64,000 bases of DNA from Flammulina velutipes (GCA_011800155.1 CM022370.1:1922001-1986000), one strand, 5' to 3'. Shown: positions 48,655-60,338, numbered from the stretch's first letter. Translations and numbers: made by a program. The notes: generated from the letters alone by a model not told the origin.

Positions 48655-49889
48655 ATGAAGTCTTTCTTTGTTGTCCTCGCCGTTCTTTCTTCGTCGCTCG
48701 TTTCTTCTGCGAGTGTTCATAATGCTCCCATTGCTGCCCGGCACACTCGCCATGCCCGCCATAGTCTAAGCCCCCTCTCAAAGCGTTGTGAAGGACGCAA
48801 CAACAGGGTACGTTAATTACACTCGTTCTCCGAGAACTAACTCTAATTTGAACACTAGTTCGTTACCGCTTCGCCTTCCCCAGAAAGCACCTCCATCGCG
48901 GCTCCTGCCCCTACACCAGAGGTAGCAAGCTTCGTCCCCGAAGCGGTTGCCGCACCCGTCGACAACGCTAGCGGTGGTGGCGACTACGGCAACAACTCTG
49001 GCTCTGGCTCTGGTTCCTCTGGAGGAACTTACAGTGGTAGCGGCAGCTGTGGCAACTCCGGTGCTACAGACGCGATTACTTCAACCTCTGGCCCCATGGG
49101 CAGCATTGATTTCTTCAACTGTGGAATCGATGGTGGTGGATGGAACCCTCCTGACATTCGTTTGTCCGATTTGAAATATGTCAGCCTCGACGAAGCCATC
49201 AACCAGCCGGGCAGCCCCTTCCAAGCGTGCGCGGAATACGTCCCCATCTTTGACAAGTATGCCAACCAGTATGGTCTCCCACCCATCATGATGGCCTCCT
49301 TTGCGCTCCAGGAGGTATGTCGGCTATCTTCATGATGTTTCAAGGTTTCTTATTACATATCATAGTCGACATGTAACCCGGCGACAACTGGTGGTGGAGG
49401 CGAGGCGGGTCTGATGCAACTTACTCACGACAAGTGCTACGACGCTCCCGGAGGCAACTGCTACGATGTTGTACGTCTCGGCATCTTTTCACCAAGCTCT
49501 CTTTTTCACATTTTCACTCCACAGGATTTCAACATCCGCAGGGCCACTGAATTCTTCGCTGGCCTTATCAACGACAACGGTGGTGGTGTCCTCATCCCCA
49601 TCGGCAAGTACAACGGCTGGTTCCCAGGCATGACCTATGTATATACATTCTTTTACTCTTTCCCTACGCTCGCTGACCTTGTTGACAGGGTGATGCTACT
49701 GCTGCTGCGTACAGCTCTTGCTGCAGGTGCCAAAACAACCTCGACTAGTAAGCAAATCACACATCTCTTTCTTGTCTTGGTTAACGCCCTTCCAGTCTCC
49801 ACCAATTCCTCAATGGATGGATGCAAAACAAGAACGCCTACGACTCAAGCTCCCGTCTCGGCAAGTTCTTCAACTTGGACGTCTGCTAA
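48655..49889 (+). CDS. Secreted lysozyme-like GH23 protein
   Basis: A 326-aa secreted protein. Exons: 48655-48807, 48859-49314, 49366-49470, 49525-49638, 49689-49747 and 49796-49889. It has a signal peptide (MKSFFVVLAVLSSSLVSSAS), a probable pro-region ending near KR, a Gly/Ser-rich linker (GSGSGSSGG), then an SLT-like transglycosylase domain. The catalytic Glu fits MASFALQE-S (about 200), with the second motif GLMQLTHDKC. Cysteine pairs and FFNLDVC complete it. Bacterial-type lytic transglycosylases cleave peptidoglycan; the fungal members are usually thought to act on bacterial or chitin-like walls, but the real substrate is not known. Start is the first ATG in frame. Multi-intron and in-frame, so it is intact. 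Confidence 0.84.
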
Positions 49890-50061
49890 ATACGTGCCGA
49901 GACGATGTCCGTACTGCTCCTTGTTCGTTCTGCCCATCTTTTACCTTAGTTAATCGCAAACTATACCCGGATTGTCAAATTATAACAGACCCACTTTTAT
50001 TGCTTGAAATATTTTGAATTGAGTAGGAGCGTGAGAGATCAGACCTCTTTTGACTTTTGAC

Positions 50062-52457
50062 ATGAGTACTTCGTCTGGACAATCTTCGCCAGCGACTAGC
50101 GCGTCCACTCCGCCGTCGACCGTGCCGTCGCCGCTGATATCTGCGCTCAAGTTGAACGACGATGTCCCCGTTTCTGAAGAAGATAAGGCCAGAGCTGCAG
50201 AGCTCAAGGCGCAAGCCAACAAGGCATTCAGCAGTACGTAACTTTTTTGCACGAGACCAACTTGAATAACGGTTCGCAAAGGCCACGACTTTGTCGGTGC
50301 TGTAGCGCTGTACAGCCAGGCGATAGAAAAGAATCCTGGCGATGCGACTATCTGGTGCAATCGGGCTTACGCACGGATGAAATTGGAGGAGTTTGGGTAT
50401 GCGTTGGCGGATGCGAGTGCGTTCTTTTCCTTCTATGTGTTGGATCCAGCGCCTTATTGCTCGTTGTATCCAGGCCAGGCTATCCTCCTCGATCCCAAGT
50501 ACGCAAAGGCATACTATAGGTAACCCTCATCACTCGTACATTCGACTGATAGTAATAAGCATGCCAGGCGGGGGACATGTCATATGCAAACGCTGAAGCC
50601 TCAGGCGGCCGTCAACGACTTCAAAAGGGTTCTTGTGATAGAGCCCAAGAACGACACCGTCCGCGCGCAGATGACCGCCACACAGAAGCTCATTCGGAGG
50701 ATTGAGTTTGAAAAGGTTCGCGATGGACATCCTTGCGTGTTGCACAACTAAACACCGTCCAGGCTATCGAAGTGGAGGGCGAGAAGAATCCAGTCGACCG
50801 TTGCCACGAGATCATCGCAGAAGGTACGCGTTACTGGTCACCTTAGCTAGCTCTTTCTCATCATACATTACATAGGTGGCTGTGATGTCGAAGCGACCTA
50901 CAAGGGCCCAAAGCTTACCTTGACTGAGGGGAAGTATGGCATTACTAAAGAATTCGTAACCAGCATGATAGCCTGGTTCAAGGACGGCAAAGCCTTGCCA
51001 AAGCGTTACGTCTGGGAAATAATCCTGGGAGCATACGCTCACTTTGCGAGCGAAGACAGCTTAGTCGAGGTGCCCATCCCCGAGGGAGTCACCTGCGATG
51101 TGATTGGCGATGTTCATGGTATCTATGCTGCGTTACAGAAGGCAACAAAATACTAACCAACTATGACAGGCCAATACTACGATTTATTGCATTTGTACGG
51201 GCTGACGGGCGAACCATCCGAAAAGCATTACCTCCTCATGAACGGAGATCTAGTGGATAGAGGGTCTTGGTCTATTGAAGTTATTCTAACGGCGTTTGCA
51301 TACAAATGTGAGAGCCCTTTCTCCGTATTCATCTCGAGACTGACTTTGGGCTAGGGTTATATCCCAAGTTCATGTTCATAAACCGCGGTAATCACGAGGC
51401 AAAGGACATGAATCGGACGTACGGGTTCGAAGGCGAGGCCAAGCATAAGCATGGCGAACAATCTTACAAGGTGTGTCTATCTCTAGAACAACGAGGTATC
51501 TCAGGACTGAGTTGTCTATAGTTATTCGCCCACGCTTTCACCGCATGTACGCCAACCAGTTTGCTCACCGTGGCCAGCTAACCAAATTAATTACAGTACC
51601 ACTGTCGACGCTATTAAGTGCGACGAAACCACCGGTCACGAAAGATAATTCAATACTATCACCGGACGGTCTCCGGAGATTCTTCGTCGTGCATGGCGGA
51701 TTGTTCAGCAAGGACGAAGTAACGCTTGATGATATAAGAAAGATCGAGCGGATAGGGCGTCAACCAGGCCAAGAAGGACTTATGTGTTCGTACAGATCTT
51801 TCTTCTGTGATACCTGGGACTGACCTTCGACTTCCCTTAGGCGAAGTAAGAGTTCTGCTGTATTTGATGGTGTAGCTTCTGACGGCTGTGCGTACAGCTC
51901 CTGTGGACGGACCCTCAACCCACACCAGGACGTGGACCGAGTAAACGGGTAAGTCTCAGGCTTTACTCCTGCTCATACGGGGAATTATGTGACGAACGGA
52001 AACTAGGGCGTAGGCATTGCGTTCGGTCCCGATGTAACAAAAAGATGGTGTACACTTAATGGCGTTAGCGGCATCATTCGCAGCCACGAAGTTCGTCAAG
52101 GTATGTCTGAGCATCGCCTCCTTCGGCCATAGTCTCTGATGTATCTGTTCTGTCAGATGGGTACGAAATTGAACATGATGGACTGTGTACAACGGTAAGG
52201 CAAACATGTATTCAGCGGTGCCATCTTTGACACTAACCTATGTTAGGTCTTTTCGGCACCGAACTATGTAGATCAAGGAGGAAACAAGGGTGCTTTTGTA
52301 AGTGATGCCTTTTTCTGACAACTGACATCGGCTTATTCTCCCCAAGATTCGTATTGACGCAACAGGCGCTCGGGAGTACTTCCAATTCGAGGCCAGTCCT
52401 CATCCCGCGATGAAGCCTATGGCGTATGCAGGTGGTCTAGGTAGCATGATGATGTGA
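50062..52457 (+). CDS. PPT1: Serine/threonine protein phosphatase 5 (PPT1)
   Basis: A 540-aa TPR-phosphatase that binds Hsp90 and dephosphorylates chaperone clients. Sixteen exons: 50062-50233, 50282-50416, 50474-50519, 50568-50715, 50763-50823, 50876-51118, 51170-51307, 51355-51470, 51522-51546, 51597-51785, 51841-51845, 51898-51948, 52007-52100, 52157-52194, 52247-52297 and 52347-52457. Three TPRs cover about 35-150 ([35 protein letters not shown]). Metal motifs follow: GDVHGQYYD (about 264), [13 protein letters not shown] (about 325), HGGLF (about 393) and RSHEV. The 5-nt exon 51841-51845 makes [11 protein letters not shown]; no other splice choice gives that conserved peptide. The C-terminus runs to SMMM, as in typical PP5. 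Confidence 0.93.
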
Positions 52458-52570
52458 TACAAGAGTGACTATGTACAATGTATATGCAAGTACTACAGTT
52501 GCGCGAAGTATCGTACGTATTTTACAGTAGTAATAAATACCAGATAAGCAGAAGAGGAAGCGTGGACAGC

Positions 52571-55500
52571 TTATGCCTTTCTCTTCTTGGCAGGTCGTTT
52601 GGGCTTCGCAACTTCCTTCGTCTCCTCGTAGTTGCGTTTCTGAATCAGAGTAAGCGGTGGTAAGAAGTGTATACAAGCAGTGCACATACCTTGCCCTTGG
52701 GCTGGGCCGCAGCCAGCTGTTCCGCTGCCTCCTTCTCTAACATACCCAACAATGTATGACATCGCCTCTGCAGCTCTTGTGGAGATCGACTTTTGAGGAA
52801 CCAATCAAAGCGGAATACAGGGAACTCCGAAACGTCGCGCTTGATCCTCTCGTAGACGTCCTCTGTCCGTATCCCATAGTGGTTCAAACGGCACAGCAGG
52901 TATCGATCCTCCTCCTCGCTAAAGACTTTCGTTTTGGTCGGAGGGTAATTTAACTCAAGCTCTTGCATCGGGTACTGCACAGACTTGATCTTGTCTTCAA
53001 GGAGAGTTTCAAGCGCCGCAAGCTTGCTGCGTCTCGCCTCACCCTCAGCGATCCTGGCCTCGATTCTTGGATGATCTAGTGGCGTGATTGTAAGTCACGA
53101 CAGAACATCTGAGCTGTAAATTTCCATACCTGCAAGCGTCTTCCACTTCTTTTCGAAGACTTTGTAGTATCGGGCAATTTCCTCTGGCGTTTTCTCCGTT
53201 ACATCCAGTGCGTAATATGCAGCATCTTGCCCCCTAACATATGTGTGGGCCTAGTGGCAATAGAAAATAAAACTGCGCGTACCACCCGTAGTTTTCCAGA
53301 GCTTTGATAAATTGTTGGTAGTCTCGACGTGCCCAATCCGGGAAACCTTGCGATATATACTTCTCCTTCAGAGTTTGCTCCGCTTCAGTCAAAGGCTCAG
53401 CTAGCATAAACATGAGTTATCGAGCCGCAAACGATCAAGTGGTAAGTATACCTTCGTCAATAACTTTCTGCGCCTCGAGACGTTCCTCTTCTAGCTTTTC
53501 GGGAGTGTCATCCGGGCCCGTTGCCTCTCTAGCTACAGCGACGATACCGTTTTGTCGCTAAAGAACAGTAGTTTGAGAGAATGCCCTATCACGGCGATCG
53601 AGGAATTACCTTGTGCAGATTGAGCTCACGCTCTTGTAGCTCTGCTAGCCCCGCAGGATAGAATTGGAAATCTTGACTAATGGCCAATTGTCAGTCTAAT
53701 ATTTTGAAGTCGAAACACAGGAAGACATACATCACAGTCTGCTTGGGCCCACGAGGCAACTTTGGTCCTTTCTCGGGTTTGGCTGGGCCGGCTCGCAGAG
53801 TGTCCTTGAAATAGCCATTAACGTTGTAGTTAGACTTGCGTTCCCGTTTCGACAGCGAGGACAAGAGGTTCAGTGTGAGGTTCTGGCGTTGCTGGTGGCT
53901 GAAGTCTTCGCCTTCCCATTGTTGCACCGATGCCTCCGATTTAAAGTTGCTCAAGTCTTCTAGATTGAGTCCCTCGTACTTGGTGTTGAGCTCTTGTGTC
54001 CGTTCCTCGCCACGATGGATAATTTCGTCGATGTCCTCGTTGAAGAGATGTCTAGCGAAAATGATATAAGACTCTATAGAGTCCACGGAAGGTAAGCGTC
54101 TTACTCGTTATTGACTGCAGAGTTGATGATCTTGTCGGCACCATGGGCAATCATTTCCAGCAATTCGTCTTTGTTGGCAGCTGAAAACTTGTCAGCTCTC
54201 GTGAAGGAGGCGCGCGTCGACAGAAATACAGACCTTTAGCCTGTTGCTGGCGTCCTTGTTGAATAACAAGCTGATCGAGGCGTAGCTTTTGAGCCGCCCG
54301 TTCCAGCATTCGCTCTTCGACACTGTCTTCTGTGATGAAACGGAACACGTAGACTTGTTTCGTCTGTCCAATTCGATGCGCTCTGTCCATAGCTTGAAGA
54401 TCCGCCTGGGGATTCCTTTATCATTGTCAGTGAGGATGCTTGGAAGATGTAGGTCCCCCAACCCACCAATCGCTGTCATAGAGTACGACGATATCAGCCG
54501 ACGTGAGATTGATACCGAGGCCACCTGCACGAGTAGTCAACAGGAAGATGAATTTCTCGCTGCCGGGCTTATTGTAGTCATCAATGGCAGAAATTCGATC
54601 TTCATGTGCAGTGTTTCCGTCAATTCGGCAGTATTCTGTTTCTGCTATTAGTGATCGTATTTCATACGTTGTGAGATACGCACGATATTGGCGGAAGTGA
54701 CAATAATCTTCGAGGATGTCCAAAACACGACTCATTTGACTGAAAATTAGGACTCGGGATCCTTTTGCTTTCATCGACTTCAAGAGCTTGTCCAAGATAA
54801 TCATCTTCCCGCAATTCTCGATGAGATGTTCATCAGTCGTGTAAGGTGGGCCAGGTTCCTACGCATAGTCAGCCAAGTAAAAAGACAGCCAATGGGGATG
54901 CACGTACAGCACCATCGAATAAATAAGGATGGCAAGCTACTTTCCGAAGCTGTCATTACAAATGAATTAACATTGCACTCGGAAATGCGGAAGTTGCGTA
55001 CCTGCATAACCATATTCATCAATCTAGTCTTTCCTTCTTTTTTGCCGGTCAAGCCTAGTGATTCGTGAGTACCACCAACACGAGAATGAAAACGTGTTGT
55101 GCGAACCATTAACCGCGTCGATGTCTTTCTCTAGGACAGATCGATACCATTTACGTTGCATCTCAGTCAGGCCGACGTAAATGTTAATCTCCTTCTCTGT
55201 GGGATCGTTAGTTGATTCAGATAGACGACAGGAATCACAGCATACTGGGCAAAAGACTCTTCTCCACGTCAGACTTGACTCGTCGAAGTAAAAATGGCCG
55301 TAGGATCTTGTGAAGAGCTTCAACGACCTTCTTACTCCTTGAATCCTCGTCATCGTCTCCAGCAGAATCCTTTTGGAGAAAGCTTTCCAAATCTGCATAC
55401 TGCACAAAAATCTCCGGACAAATAAAGTTCAACAGAGCAAATAGCTCTTTGAGGTTATTTTGTAACGGAGTTCCGGTAATGAGAAGTCGGCCACGCGAAA

Positions 55501-56875
55501 TAAAAGAGCGGACGATTTGGGAGAGTATAGAGTCGACGTTCTTGATCCTATGCGCCTCGTCGATGATGATGTACTCGAAAGAGAACTTCTTGAGGGCAGA
55601 TTTTTCGATGAGACAGATTTCGTATGAGGTGATACAAACATCGAAGTCCTGTGGGAGAAGTCTGTTTGTGACGAGGTCCGTCCGCTCATCTTTGGAACCA
55701 GCCAGCACAAAAACATTCATGCCGGTTGTCCACTTTTCGAATTCGCGTTGCCAATTTTGTAACGTGGACTTTGGGACCACGACAAGATGAGGTCCCGAGA
55801 TTTGACGATGATGCTTTAGGTAGGAAAGGAATGATATCGTTTGAAGGGTTTTCCCAAGACCCTAAATTGAGATGAGAAGTTGATCGAATGCATTACAGAT
55901 AGCCATACCATCTCATCGGCTAGGATACCGTTGAGGCCATTGTGATGCAAGGACACCATCCAGTTCAAGCCTTGAAGCTGATACGCGCGCATTGTGCCAG
56001 TGATAACTATAATAGGTGCTCAGTATCGGTGCATACAGGAGCAACAGTTTCTTACAGGGGGGAGATTCTTCGAACACAAAGGGTGCATCGTCCCCTTGGT
56101 CAGCAGCCTCTCCATCCTTGAGTAGTTCTTCGTCTTCTTCCTTCTCGGAGCGTCGGTGACGTGTGTTATCATCGCCACTGCGAAAATCTCAGCGATAAGA
56201 GGACCAAAAGTAGATTGCAACGCACCCTGCTTTCTTGCGGCCACGGCCTTTCGGTTTTGGCTGAGCGTCCAACATGGCTGCATACTCCGGATCGTTTGCT
56301 TTCTGTGATTCCGGTCATCCAATGGGGGGCATGTTAACCAGTTGAGAGACTTGCCTTGGCATCCATGAAATGCTTGAATAGATCTGTCTGTCCCAAAAGA
56401 TACGAATAACGCTTCACGGCGTCGGACAGCTGTGGCGGACATTAATGATCGTCGATGTGCTGAAGAGCGCTACGCACCTTTGCCTTGTCCATCTCTTTCC
56501 GCTGGACGTGCAGTTTCGCATCTTCGGCCTTTTTCTTGTGCTTTTTGTTGGTCTTCGCGTCGAACGGCTGATTGAGACGTAGAGTGAGGAAGATTGGTGG
56601 CTGGGCGGTGAAGAGAACATACGTTATGTTCATCCTCTGATTCATTCTCGACAAATTCCTCATCTTCGTTGTCGTCAGGACCAGTGCTGGGCTAGACGAG
56701 CATGAGTGATGCAGACACTATCGCAATGCATTGTGTTATACCTGGCGAGAAATGACATTGCTCGGCACAACGTCGCTCAGGACGTCTTCCTCCATGGGAA
56801 CGTCGTGTTGTTGCTCCTCCTGAAGAGATGTTAGACGGGGGCTCGTCGTTGGACACGACGACGACGTACACTCAT
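52571..56875 (-). CDS. ISWI chromatin-remodelling ATPase
   Basis: A 1062-aa imitation-switch ATPase that slides and spaces nucleosomes in the nucleus. Twenty-three exons: 56875-56870, 56819-56742, 56691-56623, 56567-56478, 56429-56355, 56302-56226, 56177-56056, 56006-55909, 55861-55246, 55196-55107, 55054-55002, 54949-54908, 54858-54684, 54635-54467, 54415-54234, 54180-54105, 54051-53731, 53676-53610, 53557-53452, 53400-53283, 53233-53130, 53075-52690 and 52639-52571. Motifs: [23 protein letters not shown] (about 206), DEAHRIKN (about 305), [21 protein letters not shown] (about 570) and AHRIGQ. HAND, SANT ([13 protein letters not shown]) and SLIDE ([14 protein letters not shown]) follow. The tail is KKRKA. 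Intron 56303-56354 begins GC with an AAG|GCAAGT donor. The first exon is only ATGAGT. Isw1 versus Isw2 not resolved. Confidence 0.93.
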
Positions 56876-56968
56876 GGCGATGAACAAACGACGGGCGTTG
56901 GTGGTGGTTTTGGTGAGAACAAGTTGTGACGTGATGTGACCCCACGCGTTTAAGCACAAACCGCCACC
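56876..56968. promoter_or_regulatory. Compact divergent promoter, ISWI / U2SURP
   Basis: Only 93 bp separate the start codons of two nuclear genes, so promoters and 5' UTRs must overlap or extend into the opposite gene's early introns. CGCCACCATGG precedes the plus-strand start. No TATA box seen. Confidence 0.45.
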
Positions 56969-59623
56969 ATGGACAAGTCGAAATCGAGGCTGCTCGGTGG
57001 ATTCTTCGAGAACGACGACGACGACGTTGCAATTCCAGTGCGACAAAAATCATACATCTATTTCTCTCGCTGTACTCAAAATCGTAGCCCAAGACAGTTG
57101 ACGATGCCAAAATGACCCACTACGCTGCTGGCGTCGTTAAAAAATCCAAGCGAGAAAAAGAGCAGGAGGCTGCGGAGGCGAAGAAGAAAGAGGAAGAAGC
57201 AGATGCTGCTAGGGCGTATGCAGAGTTTCTGGACGCATTCGAGGGCGATGGACGCAAGGCTAACGCCGCGTTCGTGAAGGCAGGACAGCCAGGCCCAAGT
57301 AGGCCGGACGTCCCCAAGGCCAGCCATGCATTCAACAGGGTGCGTCAGACATACTGTTCACGCAGCCAAAACTCAAGCCTCGTACCAGTCACCATCTCCG
57401 CTTACAGCTGCTGCGAGACCCAAGGGCAAACGAGCAATGGACTCTTTCCTTGAGGAAATCAAAAAGTGCGAACTGGTGTTCATTCTTTCATCGCTTTACT
57501 TAAGTTCTTGACAGAGAGCAGGCCACTCGTGAGGCGAAATATTCGAGACAAGGTAAGCCCAACGATCAGTGAATTTCTTGCCATACTCACAATGCTGTAG
57601 CAACAAACGCTCCTGGAAAATCAGTCACTGCAATGGCCGGTATGTACATCAACTCACCTCTAGTTTTTAGCCTCAATGTGGCGCAGCATATGAAGGTCAA
57701 AGCGGAAGCAGAGATCGAGGCGACTCCCAAGTGAGTTCCTACCTCCACAATACGTTCTACCTCTTACTAGTGCCATCCCAGACAACAAATATCTTCGTCG
57801 CCAACCTACCTTCCAATGTCACTGAACCTAGTCTGGGGATGTTCTTCGCGCGCATGGGACCGGTAGCTTCAGTATGTTGCGCCTTCATAGCGATCTTTTC
57901 ACAGCCTTACGCCGGAAATCCAGGTGAAAGTCATGTGGCCACGTACCGACGGTACAGCGGGACCTGGTGCAGACATGACTGCATCCAGGCGGTCAAAAAA
58001 TACCGCTCTGAGCGGGTTTGTCTCCTACATGAAACGCGAGGACGCTGAAGATGCACTTCACGAACTTGATGGGCTCGAATGGGGTGGTTCGGTACTACGA
58101 GTTGGGTGGAGCAAGGCGGTATCACTACCAAATCGCCCGTTGTATGGTAAGTCCCGAGCCTCTTTGCCCATTAACCACAAATTTTACGCCGCCCAGTTAC
58201 CACCGTGCAGAAGCGAAAGCACCGGAGCCACTCAGCAGATAAAGGGTATTCTCGAGAGCGGTCTCGTAGCGGTTCTTTGAGCCGGAGCCGCTCGCGATCT
58301 CCAAAGCGTCGAAAGCGAAGCGGATCTCGCAGTCCATATCCATACTCTCGTTCCCCCAGTCCTGATCCCAATGATGACGCCGGGCTAGTGACGAACACAT
58401 TCATTCGCGCCGTTGCGGGCGAGGTCAAGGGACAGGATGAAGGTTACGAGGACAACCTGAAAAGGCGCGAGCAGCACAATCCAAAATATGCATTTCTTCA
58501 GCGTGGTGTATGTGTCTATCTCAACCTTTTGTACTCTATACTAACATGACTTGTAGCATCGACGACATCATATCTATCGTGATTTACTGGAAGACAAGCG
58601 CGCGGTTTCACCCGAGTTCGAAGACGATGTACGCCAAGAATCACTTTTACTAGCCATAAACACTAATACAGCTTACTTTAGGGCTATAATTCTATCTATT
58701 CTACTGATTCTGCGGAGGATTCGGAACGCGAAAGAGTCTCCAAGACCTCCCTCGGGAAATATGCTCGAAAGCGATTTGAAGCCATGCTTCGGGCGCTTTC
58801 TGGTAAGAGAGGCGAAGTCGCAAGATGCATGGCATTTTGTTTGGAACACGCTGAAGCCGCTCACGAGGTCTGTCTGAGAATCTGGCTAGCTTGCACAATA
58901 CTGATGCTCCCTCGATAGGTTGCTGATATCATTATTACTTCGTTATTGGTCGACTCGACGCCGGTACCTCGAAAAGTGGCGCGACTGCACCTGATATGCG
59001 ATATCCTGCATAACTCTGCGTCGTCTGTACCGAGCGCTTGGAAGTTCCGACAGGAATTCCAATCGCGACTGGGCATCGTGTTTGACCATCTATCCAACAT
59101 TTATCACTCCTTCCCCGGTAAACTCACTGCGGAGACGTTCAAGAAGCAGATCACGACCGTGTTAGACATTTGGGATGACTGGATCGTCTTTTCTGGGGAT
59201 TTTATTGCCGAGATGCGTTCTCGGCTAGACGGAAATGTCGAGAAAGCAGCCGGCGATTCAGAGAAGGTATCTGACGCGACTATCCCTATTCGGGCGGAAA
59301 CAGCCGCGGCAAAGTTCAAAGTGAGCTCGTTCCAAGCCGCAGCTCCTTTGGACTCGGTGGTCCAGGAAGACGTGGATGGGCAACCTATGGATGAGGTTGA
59401 CGGAGAGCCTCTGGAAGACTTGGATGGCGAGCCCATGCCGGTGGGTGGAGAAGACCTGGACGGTGAAGCGATGGATGACCTGGATGGCGCGCCTATGGAT
59501 GACTTGGATGGCGCGCCTATGGATGATCTGGATGGCGCGCCTATAGCAGATGCTGATGCTGAGCCTTTGGATGGTGTACCGATGGACGAGGGGGATTCGG
59601 ACCTCGATGGTGCACCTTTATAA
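56969..59623 (+). CDS. U2SURP: U2 snRNP-associated SURP/CID protein (SR140-like)
   Basis: A 701-aa splicing factor. Exons: 56969-57037, 57088-57339, 57389-57465, 57515-57552, 57601-57639, 57687-57730, 57782-57871, 57924-58146, 58197-58507, 58557-58628, 58682-58867 and 58919-59623. Order matches U2SURP/SR140: an acidic-Lys start, an RRM (TNIFVANLPSNVT, VKVMWPR, GFVSYMKREDAEDAL; about 173-270), an RS-rich stretch (SLSRSRSRSPKRRKRSG), a SURP module (FIRAVAGEVKGQDEGYE, NPKYAFL), and a CID (KRFEAMLRALSGKRGEV, KVARLHLICDILHNS). The C-terminal 85 residues are acidic DLDG-type repeats. The protein likely acts in U2 recruitment at branch sites, fitting the intron-rich genome. Confidence 0.9.
59369..59620 (+). 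repeat. Acidic DLDG(A/E)PM tandem repeat array in U2SURP tail
   Basis: The array encodes repeats of the form D-(L/V)-D-G-(A/E)-P-M-(D/E). Three consecutive 24-bp units, 59474-59545, code DDLDGAPM-type repeats and differ almost only at synonymous positions (GACCTG, GACTTG, GATCTG) and in the last residues. Such near-identity suggests recent unit duplication, so copy number may vary between strains. Confidence 0.85.
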
Positions 59624-59849
59624 TTGTATGATGTACGGTCGCAAATTGGGTTCAATGCTCTCTTTATTTATAACAATGTATCGTCGTCTGAAACCTTGTC
59701 CCCGACTTAGAGACTGTTCGAAAAATAGTGGTGGATTGTACCTTGAACAACTTGGGACCCCAAAATAGTGAAGAGACTGGTTCAGAATTGTATTATTCAT
59801 GTGGCATGTACAAGGCGTAGATATTTCGTGTTCTTTCATTCCAAGCGTC

Positions 59850-60175
59850 CTACGGTTGTTGCTGGGGATTGGATTGGGTAGCTTCGGCTCCCTGTTGAGC
59901 TTGAGCAGCGTGAGCTCTAGCCTCTATACCTCGTTATCGGAAAACTGTGAGGAATGAAGGCGCCACTCACCGAGGGCTGCTTTCTCGGCGTTGTAGAAAT
60001 AAGTAGCGAGGTCCTGGTCAGCTTCTGTAAAGTTTGGATCTGCGAGACGAGGCGTGATCCTTGCGAGGAGCATTTTCTGGTGCTCTACCAGTCCTTTTTG
60101 GTGATTGACGAGAGCGCGTACGTCCTGGACGTCGAGATCTGTCATTTTCAGCAGGGTTGGTGGACGTCGAATCAT
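59850..60175 (-). CDS. CDC26: CDC26-like anaphase-promoting complex subunit
   Basis: A 92-aa protein in exons 60175-59971 and 59923-59850, intron 47 nt. It begins MIRRPPTLLKMTDLDVQDV, close to the Cdc26 N-terminal motif M-(L/I)-R-R-x-P-T-x-(L/I), whose acetylated Met is buried in the TPR superhelix of APC6/Cut9. A helical charged stretch (HQKGLVEHQKMLLARITP) and a Gln/Ala-rich tail follow. Human CDC26 is 85 aa. APC/C is the ubiquitin ligase that starts anaphase. Identification depends on a short motif, so it is tentative; a different small conserved protein with a chance motif is the alternative. Divergent from PRA1 with 163 bp between starts. Confidence 0.58.
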
Positions 60176-60338
60176 GGCTGCGCTGTTCAGTAAAGATCTC
60201 TGTATGAAATGGCACTGCTACCTTGAGATGACTGCGGCGCAGTGAAAGAGACAGTTTAAGAGGAGAGAACAATGGGTAACAAGTACATACAACAACGTTT
60301 CTTGACCACTTACCACCAACCCACCACCAACTGCCACC
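60176..60338. promoter_or_regulatory. Divergent promoter, CDC26-like / PRA1
   Basis: 163 bp between diverging start codons. The plus-strand side has CCACCAACCCACCACCAACTGCCACC just before the ATG in shorter repeated CCACC(A) units, a pyrimidine/CA-rich leader. No TATA box seen. Confidence 0.4.

Noticed and set aside
59104..59655. 183-codon minus-strand frame over the U2SURP tail
   Set aside because: Its Ser/Pro/Gly repeats are the reverse complement of the acidic DLDG array; no start context, splice sites or motif.
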